A stretch of DNA of 64,000 bases from Spartobacteria bacterium. GTDB lineage: Bacteria; Verrucomicrobiota; Verrucomicrobiia; Chthoniobacterales; UBA10450. This document shows, piece after piece, positions 11,031 through 19,402 of this stretch. Below the pieces are notes generated by a model that did no database searches, had not been told where the DNA came from, and saw only the letters and a list, made by a program, of their open reading frames with translations. Both the position numbers and the translations under genes were made by a program. The stretch's first letter is position 1, and the number at the start of each line of letters is the position of its first letter. Location: assembly GCA_003169975.1 (NCBI GenBank), contig PNAA01000059.1, positions 1-64,000 of the forward strand, read 5' to 3'.

Positions 11031-12353
11031 TTACTTCAACATCTTGACCGCGCGCAGCAGGTCTTCCGGGACCAGTTCGTAAAGGTTGCTCTCGACGAAA
11101 AAGATGTGGTATTGCCGCAGCTCAAACGTGCAGACAGCGGCGAGGCAAAGACCGATCCAGAGCACCTGCGCTTTTTTTCGCGGGATCATTTGCCAGAGGC
11201 AAAGAACCGCGAGATAGCGCAGCGGAAAGTCCCACATATTGGTGTAACGCAGGTTCATCCCGTAGCGAATGTTCACCATCACGAGGAAGCTCGTGCCCAC
11301 GAAGAGCAGCAGGTAGAGGCTGGCGCGCTCGGAACTTTTGAGACGAAAAATTCCGCCGATCGCGAGCACCAAAACCACCGGACTAACGACCATCATGTCG
11401 ACCAGGTAACGGTACCATGGCCCGTCGCCGGTCCTGATCGCGTATTTAAGGACCGACACTTTGCTGACAAACAAACGGTAAATCTCGATCGTTGTCCCGA
11501 GGCCCCCGCAAAAGAAAACGAGGACGACGACTCCAAGAAGAGGGCCGAGCACCGTGACGAGGCAAAGACTGCTCGTGAGCCGGCCAAACCGCAGCCAGTG
11601 ATTCGCCGCGGTCAGAACCAGAATTCCGAGGTAGGCAAACATCGCGTTTTCTTTCGTCAGCACCATGACGGCGAGAGCGCCGGCATAGGCGGCGAGCCAC
11701 GGCCAGCGATTGGGTCGTTGCAGATTTTCCCAGAGCAACCAGAGAGACAGCGTCGCCCAGAAGGCAAAAACCCCATCGATCAAGGCATGTTGCGACATGT
11801 GAATTTGCGTCGGCGCGCAGGCCATGAGCGCGGCCACGCCGAGGGCCATCGCGGCGCCTCCCAGTCGCCAGGCAAAAAGGGCGCTCAGCAGCAAAAGCAA
11901 CATGCTGCAAAGGCTGGAGATCGCGTTCAGCGAGGTGCGCGGACCGGTGTCCCACATCAGGTGCCAGGTGTAAGCGGCCCCGATATAAAAAAATCGCGTC
12001 GGAGGCAGGATCGCCATCGACATGCTTTTCTGCTCCTGCAGATAGTTATCCGCCAGGTCGGGGTAACTGGTCAGGCCGTGCAGAATGAGAGTGCTGACGT
12101 AAGCGCGATAGATTCCCTCATCGAAACCGAGCTCTTGATACGCAGCCGTGGGATGGAGCGGTGCCAGCCAGTGCAGCGTGGGATGCCGGTCCCCAAAAAC
12201 GAATGACGGCAGGCGCAGGAAACATCCGGCCAGCAAAATAACGACGAGCGCCAGGAGCGTCGCGCGCCGGCCACGCAAAGCAGGGCGCGGAGCGACCGGA
12301 GTAGGCGTTGGCGCGAACGCCGCCGTTGAAACAGCTTGATCCAGAAGAAGCAT
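11031..12353 (-). CDS. GT39/PMT-like membrane glycosyltransferase, paralogue A
   Basis: 440-residue multi-spanning protein. After the first membrane helix (about 33-50) it carries ELGFDEGIYRAYV with the acidic pair D78-E79 typical of GT-C enzymes, and later LTKENAMFAYLGI. It is clearly paralogous to the plus-strand gene at 21189: both share LFAWRLGG or LFAYRLGG, an ALIDG/AVIDG segment followed by FAFWA, and LWLxWENLQRP at equivalent positions. It is convergent with the previous gene with a single base between stops. Expected to act on polyprenyl-linked sugars at the outer face of the inner membrane; acceptor unknown. Confidence 0.75.
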   Translation of the reverse strand: MLLLDQAVSTAAFAPTPTPVAPRPALRGRRATLLALVVILLAGCFLRLPSFVFGDRHPTLHWLAPLHPTAAYQELGFDEGIYRAYVSTLILHGLTSYPDLADNYLQEQKSMSMAILPPTRFFYIGAAYTWHLMWDTGPRTSLNAISSLCSMLLLLLSALFAWRLGGAAMALGVAALMACAPTQIHMSQHALIDGVFAFWATLSLWLLWENLQRPNRWPWLAAYAGALAVMVLTKENAMFAYLGILVLTAANHWLRFGRLTSSLCLVTVLGPLLGVVVLVFFCGGLGTTIEIYRLFVSKVSVLKYAIRTGDGPWYRYLVDMMVVSPVVLVLAIGGIFRLKSSERASLYLLLFVGTSFLVMVNIRYGMNLRYTNMWDFPLRYLAVLCLWQMIPRKKAQVLWIGLCLAAVCTFELRQYHIFFVESNLYELVPEDLLRAVKMLK

Positions 12354-12449
12354 GATGTTGTGGAGCCGAAGCGCCGCCCATCACGACAGCAGCAAGCATT
12401 CCACCCCGCGGCACGAAAAATGGTTCAAAAAGGGGCAACCCCGCCTTCG

Positions 12450-13418
12450 ATGACCACGCCTTCGCTCACCATCCTCATTCCCTGCTTAAACGAGGCCCTC
12501 GGCATCGCGGATGTCGTGCGCGAATACAACGCCACTTTCCCGCAGGCGACCGTCCTCGTGGTCGACAACGGTTCCGACGACGGCACCGCCGCCATCGCCC
12601 GCTCCGTCGGGGCGAAAGTGATCACCGAACGCCGGCGCGGCAAGGCCACCGCAGTCGCCACCGCTTTTGCGGCGATCGATAGCGAACTGGTCCTGATGGT
12701 CGACGGCGATGGCAGCTATCCCGCGGATGGCGCGCGGCTGCTCGTCGAACAATACCTGCGCGAACCGGTCGACATGATCACCGGCATTCGAAGCGCGCAA
12801 AACGCGACGCAGGCTTTCCGGCCGCTGCACCAGTGGGGCATGTCCATTTTCGCCGCGGTGCTCAATTCCGTTTTCCGTTTCAAGCCGCTCGATCTTTTCT
12901 CCGGGCTGCGGCTTTTCTCGCGCCGGTTTTACAAGCATGTGCCGGTTCTGTCGCGCGGCTTCGAATTGGAAATCGAGCTGACCATTCAGGCCGTCGATAA
13001 AGGTTTCGCGCAAACCGAGATTCCGGTGCCGTTTCGCAGCCGCGCCAAAGGATCGGCTTCGAAACTCAAAACGACCCGCGACGGCTTACGCATTTTCCGC
13101 CTGCTCGTCGTGCTCTTTCGCGATTACCGGCCGTTCACTTTTTTTGGTCACATCGCCGCCGTCGCCGCGCTCCTCGGGTTCGCCGCGGGCTGCATTCCCG
13201 TCGCCGAATATTTGACGACCGGTTTGGTCAATCGCCTGCCGTTGGCCGTGCTCGCCGCGAGCCTGGTCACTCTTTCGATCATCATCGGGCTCGTTGGATT
13301 GCTCCTCGAAGCGAACCTCCGATATCATCGCGAGGCCTATCACATTCAGCTGCGAAAATACGGGGCGCCCACGGTGCAGCGGACCGCCGGGGAGTTTCCG
13401 CGCGTCATTGCCGGCTGA
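12450..13418 (+). CDS. GT2 glycosyltransferase with C-terminal membrane helices
   Basis: 322 residues. The GT-A core (1-225) has LTILIPCLNEALGIADVV, VLVVDNGSDDGTAAIA and MVDGDGSYPADGA (the DxD metal site). Two hydrophobic segments follow (about 230-250 and 265-290), the architecture of DPM/GtrB-like transferases that load a sugar onto undecaprenyl phosphate on the cytoplasmic face. ATG 12450 is chosen because the GT2 fold begins directly after it; the longer frame adds an unrelated basic stretch. Divergent from the GT39-like gene, which could use the product as donor. That pairing is inference. Confidence 0.85.
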   Translation: MTTPSLTILIPCLNEALGIADVVREYNATFPQATVLVVDNGSDDGTAAIARSVGAKVITERRRGKATAVATAFAAIDSELVLMVDGDGSYPADGARLLVEQYLREPVDMITGIRSAQNATQAFRPLHQWGMSIFAAVLNSVFRFKPLDLFSGLRLFSRRFYKHVPVLSRGFELEIELTIQAVDKGFAQTEIPVPFRSRAKGSASKLKTTRDGLRIFRLLVVLFRDYRPFTFFGHIAAVAALLGFAAGCIPVAEYLTTGLVNRLPLAVLAASLVTLSIIIGLVGLLLEANLRYHREAYHIQLRKYGAPTVQRTAGEFPRVIAG

Positions 13419-13429
13419 GGTCGCACCGC

Positions 13430-14464
13430 ATGGCGACGGTTCACGTCCTCACCCAGTATATCTGGCCCGACGCCGCGCCGACGGGTCTCTACGCGGAACA
13501 GCTCGCGGCCAGAATCGAGCAAAACGGCGGCAAGGTGACCCTGGTCGGCGGGCGCGGCGGTTATCGAGAGTTGCAACGGTGCCGGCCGGTCTCCGAGATC
13601 ATGCATCTCGATCATTACCGCGGCTCCCGCGGAAGTCTGGGCCAGACCTTCGCCGAATATGCCTCGGTCACCCACGCCTTCCGGGACTACATTAAACGAT
13701 TCGCTAGGCGCGACGATGTCGTGATCGTGACCAGCGCTCCGCCTAACACCGTCACCCTGGCCAAGGCGATCCGCCGTCGCGGCGCGCACTGCCTCTACTG
13801 GCTGCAGGACTATTATCCGGAACTCGTTAGGGGATTGCGTGAATATCCGGCGCCCTTGCGCAGGACCTTCCGCCGGTTTTGGGATCATCACCTGGCACAG
13901 TGGGACAGAGTCGTAAAAATCGGCGCAAACCTCGGCGGGCCAGCGCACAACTCCGTCGTCATCCGCAATTGGCCGACCATGTCATTCGACGAGCCGATCG
14001 CGCCGCCGGAGCCGCGCACCGCGATCTATTCCGGCAACCTCGGCTATGGTCATGACGTCGAGTTATTGGTCGAGGCCTGCGGCAAACTGCGCACCGCGGG
14101 TTATCGCGTTTCGATGCGCTCCGACGGGCGCGGCGCGTGGCAGTTGCCGGCCTGGTTGCAACCCCTGCCCCTGGAAAACAACCCGCTCAAGTTGCGGGAC
14201 GATCTGCTCCGCCATGAAGTGCATTTGGTCGCGGCCAATCCAAAAATCACGCAGGCGCTTTTCCCCTCGAAGATCTGGAACAGCCTCGCCGCCGGGCGCC
14301 GGCTTGTTTGCACGGGTTTCGCCGGCGAGATGGCGGTCGAGCTCGAAACCTCCAAGACCGCGCCCTTTCAACGTCACCTCGAGCAATGGACGCAGTTGAT
14401 CCAGGCGACGCAGCAGAGCGATCAAGCGGGACAAATCGCGCCACTCGAGCCGCTGCTCGCATGA
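13430..14464 (+). CDS. GT4-type glycosyltransferase
   Basis: 344 residues with a GT-B fold pattern. The N-terminal half begins HVLTQYIWPDAAPTGLYAEQLAARI, the opening of WcaI/WbuB-like GT4 enzymes. The C-terminal half begins IYSGNLGYGHDVELLVEA and ends with KIWNSLAAGRRLVCTGFAGEMAVEL, the donor-binding region. The family's usual E-x7-E spacing is not obvious; LFPSKIWNSLAAGRRLV occupies that position. It lies 11 bases after the GT2 gene and overlaps the flippase gene start (ATGA at 14461-14464), so these three genes form a tight operon. Confidence 0.8.
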   Translation: MATVHVLTQYIWPDAAPTGLYAEQLAARIEQNGGKVTLVGGRGGYRELQRCRPVSEIMHLDHYRGSRGSLGQTFAEYASVTHAFRDYIKRFARRDDVVIVTSAPPNTVTLAKAIRRRGAHCLYWLQDYYPELVRGLREYPAPLRRTFRRFWDHHLAQWDRVVKIGANLGGPAHNSVVIRNWPTMSFDEPIAPPEPRTAIYSGNLGYGHDVELLVEACGKLRTAGYRVSMRSDGRGAWQLPAWLQPLPLENNPLKLRDDLLRHEVHLVAANPKITQALFPSKIWNSLAAGRRLVCTGFAGEMAVELETSKTAPFQRHLEQWTQLIQATQQSDQAGQIAPLEPLLA

Positions 14465-15768
14465 GAACGGACGGAAAAGCTTTGCTCTCCAACAGCGCGT
14501 GGTCGCTCCTCAATCAGGGCGCGCGCGTCGGCGCGCTGGCGATCGTCACGATTGCGCTCACCCGGCATTTCGGTCCGCAGCGCTTCGGCGCACTCGCCTT
14601 CGGCCTGGCCTTCGTTCGCATCTTTGCCGTCATCGCAGCTTTCGGGCTGGACCGGATTCTCGTTAGGCGACTGGCAGAAGATCCGGAGGAAGCCGGGGAA
14701 ATTGTGCGCCATGCCTTTCGCCTCAAGCTCGTCCTCGCCCTCGCCAGCTATGCAGCGCTGATCGGTCTCGCGTTTCTGATTGACCCGCACGCGCGGCTGA
14801 CAGTCGCCATCGTGGCGCTAGCCGGGGCCGGTCTGCTTTGTCAGCCGTGCGACGTGTTTGATCTTCATTTTCAGTCCGAGAACCGGTTTCGCCTGAGCTT
14901 CTTCGGCCGCACAATTCCGATCCTGCTCAGCACCGGAATCAAACTGGCCGCCCTTTTTGCGGGCGCGCCGTTGCTCGTCTTTGCCGGTTTGGAAACGGTC
15001 GAGGCGCTGCTCGTCGGCACCGCGCTCTGGTGGCTGCATCGGCAACAGAGCCCTGAGCCGGATTTCGCGAAAACTCCGACCGCGCTGATCGAATGGCGAG
15101 ATTTGTTAGGCGAGGGCCTGCCGCTCCTCCTCGGGTCGCTCGCGGTCATGATCTACATGCGTTCCGACGTCCTCATGCTCGGGAAAATGGCCGGCTTCAA
15201 GGCGGCCGGCATCTACAGCGCGGCAGCGCAGATTACCGAAGCGTGCGCGCTTCTCCCGCTGGCCTTCGGGCCGGCGCTCTTTCCGATTCTCTTGCGCTGG
15301 CGCAAGCTGGGACCGCGCTACTACAGGCAACAATTCGGACGCCTCTTTCTCGCGGCGGCCCTCGCGGGACTCGCCATCTCCTTGTTCCTGACCGTCGCCG
15401 CCCGGCCCATTGTCCTGCTTCTTTACGGAGCCGAATTCCTGCCCGCCGCGCAAGTCCTCGTCATCCACGGATGGGCGACGATTTTTGTTTTTCTCGGAAT
15501 CGTACAAAGCGGATACGACATTACCGAAGGGCTCACCTGGGCGGCGACCCAGCGGGCCACACTCGGTGCGGTCATCAATATCGCGTTGAACTTTATCCTG
15601 ATCCCGAAATACGGGGCGAGCGGCGCAGCCGTGGCGACGCTCATTGCCCAGGGTTGCTCGGCCTTTCTGCTCAATCTCGCGCGGAAGCCAACTCGACCTG
15701 TTTTCGCCTTGCAGTTGCGGGCCTTGCTCCTCTTTCCGTTTTTTCTTCGGCCGTTGCGCTATGAGTAA
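14461..15768 (+). CDS. Wzx-like polysaccharide flippase (MOP superfamily)
   Basis: 435-residue integral membrane protein with about 12-14 hydrophobic helices and no large soluble domain. N-terminus NSAWSLLNQGARVGALAIVTIALTRHFGPQRFGALAFGLAF is typical of Wzx/RfbX polysaccharide exporters, and a second polysaccharide-synthesis-like half starts around LLLGSLAVMIYMRSDVLMLG. It would flip a lipid-linked oligosaccharide across the inner membrane. The ATG at 14461 overlaps the upstream stop by 4 bases and is preferred over an upstream in-frame start inside the GT4 gene. No Wzy polymerase is recognisable nearby, although a GT39-like protein could be misnamed. Confidence 0.85.
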   Translation: MRTDGKALLSNSAWSLLNQGARVGALAIVTIALTRHFGPQRFGALAFGLAFVRIFAVIAAFGLDRILVRRLAEDPEEAGEIVRHAFRLKLVLALASYAALIGLAFLIDPHARLTVAIVALAGAGLLCQPCDVFDLHFQSENRFRLSFFGRTIPILLSTGIKLAALFAGAPLLVFAGLETVEALLVGTALWWLHRQQSPEPDFAKTPTALIEWRDLLGEGLPLLLGSLAVMIYMRSDVLMLGKMAGFKAAGIYSAAAQITEACALLPLAFGPALFPILLRWRKLGPRYYRQQFGRLFLAAALAGLAISLFLTVAARPIVLLLYGAEFLPAAQVLVIHGWATIFVFLGIVQSGYDITEGLTWAATQRATLGAVINIALNFILIPKYGASGAAVATLIAQGCSAFLLNLARKPTRPVFALQLRALLLFPFFLRPLRYE

Positions 15769-15791
15769 ATCTCCCATCTCCTCACACTCCG

Positions 15792-16775
15792 ATGCAGAGC
15801 GATTGTAAATCACCGGTCGCCCTCATCCTTTTCAATCGACCTGAGGTCACCGAACGCGTCTTTGCCGCGATCCGGGCCGCGCGTCCTCCGAGGCTTTTTC
15901 TGATCGCGGACGGGCCGCGACCGAACGTCCCTTCCGACACCGCGCGTTGCGCGGCGGCCCGGGAAGTGGTCGAAAAAGTCGACTGGTCCTGTCAGGTCTG
16001 GCGCAAGTTCGCGGAGAGCAATCTCGGGTTGCGCCGGAATGTTTCCGAGGGCCTCGACTGGGTTTTCGCGGAGACCGAGGAAGCGATCGTCCTGGAGGAC
16101 GATTGCCTGCCGGACCCGAGCTTTTTTCCCTTCTGCGACGAACTGCTCGAGCGCTATCACGATGATGCCAACGTCGGAATGATCTGCGGCACGAACCTCG
16201 CCCCGCGCGAGATCGCGGCAGATGATGGCGCGAGCTATTACTTCTCACGCTATTGCTACATTTGGGGCTGGGCGACGTGGCGGCGCGCCTGGCAATGCTA
16301 CGATCGGGAGATGAAGGAATGGCCTTCGTTAGGCAAGAACGGCTGGTTGAAAGAGAAAGTCGCGACCTCGACCGCGATCAATTTTTGGCGGCGCCATTTT
16401 GACGACGGCTACGAGCAACATCCCGACGGTTTGAACACGTGGGATATTCAGCTGGTCTTCGCGTTTTGGAGACATCAGATGCGCTCGATCGTGCCGCGGG
16501 AAAACCTGGTCAGGAATCTGGGCATCGGCGCCGACGCCACTCACACAAAGCAACCCCGGCGTCGCGCCGAACAAAGCAACGGTTTCCTGAAATTTCCCCT
16601 GCAACATCCCGCCCGGCAGGCGGCGTATGAAAAGGCCGACCGTCATATGCAGGCGAAGGTGTTCGAGGCGCTGACTCCTTGGCAGCGAATTTATTGGAAA
16701 CTGCAACTCCCTTTCCCGATCTGGACGGTGCGACGAACCCGACGCTGGCTGGGCAACGCTTTGGGCGCGAAGTGA
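15792..16775 (+). CDS. GT2-like glycosyltransferase, HlpA type
   Basis: 327 residues. The N-terminus VALILFNRPEVTERVFAAIRAARPPRLFLIADGPRP and the later EAIVLEDDCLPDPSFFPFCDELLERY (acidic DD site) identify the GT-A enzyme family annotated as hemolytic protein HlpA-like or methyltransferase FkbM-associated glycosyltransferases. The segment YIWGWATWRRAWQ is characteristic of this group. No membrane segment. It follows the flippase by 23 bases and precedes an FkbM methyltransferase by 10 bases, so it is probably part of the same glycan operon. Confidence 0.8.
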   Translation: MQSDCKSPVALILFNRPEVTERVFAAIRAARPPRLFLIADGPRPNVPSDTARCAAAREVVEKVDWSCQVWRKFAESNLGLRRNVSEGLDWVFAETEEAIVLEDDCLPDPSFFPFCDELLERYHDDANVGMICGTNLAPREIAADDGASYYFSRYCYIWGWATWRRAWQCYDREMKEWPSLGKNGWLKEKVATSTAINFWRRHFDDGYEQHPDGLNTWDIQLVFAFWRHQMRSIVPRENLVRNLGIGADATHTKQPRRRAEQSNGFLKFPLQHPARQAAYEKADRHMQAKVFEALTPWQRIYWKLQLPFPIWTVRRTRRWLGNALGAK

Positions 16776-16785
16776 ACTAAAAACG

Positions 16786-17457
16786 ATGTTTTACCGACTC
16801 GGAATCGCGCTCCTGCGAAGCCTCAGTGCGGTTCCATTTCTGGCGCGGGCGCTCGACGCGTTTGGCCGCATCTGGCAGCGCCATCGAAAACTGCGCGCTC
16901 ATTTACGCACTCTGAACTTTGACGGTGTAATCGATGGCGGCGCCAACGTCGGCGAGTTTGCCGCCATCGTGCGGGCGGCTTTGCCAAAAGCTGATCTGAT
17001 CTGCGTGGAACCGCATCCGGCTTCGGCCGCGATTCTGCGGAAAGATGGTTACAAAGTGGTTGAGGCCGCGCTTTGGAAAGAGACGACACGACTGCACTTG
17101 CATCAGCCCACGGCGAGATCGACCTCGTGCACGGTCCTCGGCGAAACCGCGCCTAACGATGGGGCCGCAACCTTGGAGGTAGCGGCGGTCCGCCTCGACA
17201 GCCTCGCCATTTCCGGAAGCCGGCTCCTCATCAAGCTCGATTTGCAGGGCGCTGAGCCCATCGCGCTCGAGGGCATGGGCGCGTTTTGGCAGCGTTGCGC
17301 CGGAATTTTGCTCGAGGTTTCGATCGGCGCCGGCGGGACCTACGAATCCTTGCGCGCCATGCTTTCCCAGCACGGCTTTGAGGAATATTCGACCACCAAT
17401 GAACTCACCGCCGATGGTCGCGTCGTGGAAGCGGACAAACTCTGGCTGCGCCGTTAA
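16786..17457 (+). CDS. FkbM-family methyltransferase
   Basis: 223 residues. The SAM-binding motif is FDGVIDGGANVGEFAAIVRAALP, with the acidic end of beta-2 at ICVEPHPAS; the family motif LLIKLDLQGAEPIALEGM follows. FkbM-type enzymes usually O-methylate sugars or glycan termini. It ends the plus-strand run. Its TAA stop (17455-17457) overlaps the TAA of the convergent gene within the sequence TTAA, so the two genes share their stop region. Confidence 0.85.
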   Translation: MFYRLGIALLRSLSAVPFLARALDAFGRIWQRHRKLRAHLRTLNFDGVIDGGANVGEFAAIVRAALPKADLICVEPHPASAAILRKDGYKVVEAALWKETTRLHLHQPTARSTSCTVLGETAPNDGAATLEVAAVRLDSLAISGSRLLIKLDLQGAEPIALEGMGAFWQRCAGILLEVSIGAGGTYESLRAMLSQHGFEEYSTTNELTADGRVVEADKLWLRR

Positions 17458-18593
17458 CCAAACGCGGGCAGCGTCGCGAGATACGCGATCACATCCTCCG
17501 CGGCGATCTTTCGCATGCACCATTGATCGGGGCGGGCGCAGTGCCATTGCACGCACGGGTGCAGCGGGCAGCTGTTGTCGTGAAAGATCTTTAATCCGTC
17601 CGGCGCCGCGAACGCGCCGGGGTTCGCCGGACCAAAAAGAACCGCGCCCGGTTTTCTAAATCCGTTCGCGATGTGCGCGGCGCCGGCGTCATTCGTGATC
17701 ACCGCCACACTACTCGCGATCAGCCGAACAAGATCGACCACCGAGAGGCGATCCAGCTGGTCCCGCACATTGGGCCGCGACCTGATGTCGCCCAATATTT
17801 TTTGTTCTTCGACGCTGACTTCATGGGCAAACCCCGTCAGCACGAAACGAACGTGCGCGAAATGATCGATCAACCTGAGAAAGTTTTCGAGCGGCCAGCT
17901 TTTCCAACGGCAAGCGGTGGTTAGGGAAAGCACCACCGCATCCTCTGTGCCTGGCATCGGTTCACCGCGCAGCTGCTCGCAAATTCCGGGTTCCAAATCG
18001 CAGCCCAGATAATCGGCCACGCGCCGGAGATTCCCGTACTCGTTCTCGAGCAAACGATGTGGCAAAGGATGATCGATCATGCTGCGCCCGCCGCGCGTCG
18101 TCCGCGCGGCCAGGGCGTGCGCCCCCGCGCATTTGATCGCGAGCGCACTGAGTGCGTTACCCGTCAGATCGATCCAAAGGGCGACCGGTTCGCGCCGGCG
18201 CGCGAGCACGCGCCCGACCAGGTTCCTGACGCGGAATTTGTCCGGCGTCTTGAAAAGATCGACCAGTGAATCATCAAACGGGATCACCTCCCAACCGCAG
18301 GCTTCGCCGATGGCCGCGAGCGCCGGACGCAGCGCGACCCGGGTTGCGATTCCCCGGCGATGACACTCACCAACGATCCCGGCGATCAAAGGCAGGTGAA
18401 TGAACAGGTCGCCCAGCCCGGCAATCGAGGAGACGACGCAGGGACCGGCCCATGCGAATTCGCGCTCGCGTTTGAAGGGATTGAGCGCATCGACCGCGCG
18501 CATGACAAGCGCGCTGCGCAGAGAGCGCGTGTCGTAGCCGAGCAACGAGGTACGAGCGGCGGGCGACGACTCGGCGGAATGGCGGGTTTTCAC
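17454..18593 (-). CDS. GT9 (heptosyltransferase-like) glycosyltransferase
   Basis: 379 residues resembling ADP-heptose:LPS heptosyltransferases. SSIAGLGDLFIHLPLIAGI is the N-terminal GT-B signature, LTTACRWKSWPLENFLRLIDHF matches the W-K-W substrate-site region, and ITNDAGAAHIANGFRKPGAVLFGPANPGAF is the typical C-terminal donor site. Start chosen at GTG 18593-18591, which overlaps the upstream FkbM stop (GTGA); the longer frame runs inside the FkbM gene. It would add a sugar to a lipid-linked core or surface glycan. Confidence 0.82.
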   Translation of the reverse strand: MKTRHSAESSPAARTSLLGYDTRSLRSALVMRAVDALNPFKREREFAWAGPCVVSSIAGLGDLFIHLPLIAGIVGECHRRGIATRVALRPALAAIGEACGWEVIPFDDSLVDLFKTPDKFRVRNLVGRVLARRREPVALWIDLTGNALSALAIKCAGAHALAARTTRGGRSMIDHPLPHRLLENEYGNLRRVADYLGCDLEPGICEQLRGEPMPGTEDAVVLSLTTACRWKSWPLENFLRLIDHFAHVRFVLTGFAHEVSVEEQKILGDIRSRPNVRDQLDRLSVVDLVRLIASSVAVITNDAGAAHIANGFRKPGAVLFGPANPGAFAAPDGLKIFHDNSCPLHPCVQWHCARPDQWCMRKIAAEDVIAYLATLPAFG

Positions 18594-19378
18594 CGTTGGA
18601 AATACCACGTTGTCGACCCGTAGGGATCGCTCGAGAGATGCCGCCATTTGCCGGGTACGAAATCGGCCGGCGTGCGCGGATCGAGCGTCCCGGCGCCCCG
18701 CAGCGGATGCCATTCGAGGAACAGGTGACGCACCTGCTCCGGCAAGCCTTGCCGTAGAATCTCTCTTTCTCCGCCCTCGATATCCATCTTGACCAAGGCC
18801 GGCCGATCGCAGAGCGAGGCGAGAGAGCGAATCGGCACCGTCGCTCCCGCGCTTCGTCCCGAGTAATCGACATGATCGGTCACGGAATTTTCGCCGGAAA
18901 CGAGAGTGCCAGTCCCTGCGGTTGGGCCGACCGCAGCTTCGTCAATTTCCAGCGCGGCCGCGAAAGGTTGCGCTCGCAGGAAGCTCGCATTCTCGGAATT
19001 CGGCTCGAGCGCGACGATGCGAGGCCGAAGATTTTCTGCTTTGCTGAGGTGGGTGATGAGCCACGAAAACGCGCCCACGTTGGCTCCGAGATCGAGCACG
19101 AGGCTGACCTCGGCAAGCGCGCGCCGAACGAGGGATACGGGGTAATCCTCGAAAAGGTTAGCAAAAGTGTAGAGATCGCCTTTGCCCAGACGCACATCGA
19201 AGTCTTCAAAGCGCAAGACGCCGCAGCGTTGGATCCGGTTCAAAAGTGGCGATCCCAGGTAGGAAAGCCACGGGCGAGTCCAGCCAAAGCCGACGCTGCG
19301 AAACCCCGCGGACGCACGCCCGACCCGCCGGGCGTGATCGAGCACCAGGGTGGTGACGCGATGGGGAGAGAGGTTCAT
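18590..19378 (-). CDS. FkbM-family methyltransferase
   Basis: 262 residues. The SAM motif is LVLDLGANVGAFSWLITHL, followed by IVALEPNSENASFL and the family motif ALVKMDIEGGEREILRQGLP. Probably methylates a hydroxyl of a surface sugar. It overlaps the downstream GT9 gene by 4 bases, so the two are translationally coupled. It is only distantly similar to the other FkbM gene at 16786, so a local duplication is not obvious. An upstream flanking gene on the same strand (19403-21085) ends 24 bases before its start, suggesting one minus-strand transcript. Confidence 0.84.
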   Translation of the reverse strand: MNLSPHRVTTLVLDHARRVGRASAGFRSVGFGWTRPWLSYLGSPLLNRIQRCGVLRFEDFDVRLGKGDLYTFANLFEDYPVSLVRRALAEVSLVLDLGANVGAFSWLITHLSKAENLRPRIVALEPNSENASFLRAQPFAAALEIDEAAVGPTAGTGTLVSGENSVTDHVDYSGRSAGATVPIRSLASLCDRPALVKMDIEGGEREILRQGLPEQVRHLFLEWHPLRGAGTLDPRTPADFVPGKWRHLSSDPYGSTTWYFQR

Positions 19379-19402
19379 CCAGTGCGCTAAACTTTCGCCT
19401 GT

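Noticed and set aside
10725-12206. 493-residue plus-strand frame
   Set aside because: Runs opposite the membrane glycosyltransferase at 11031 and is highly charged and repetitive; a shadow of that gene.
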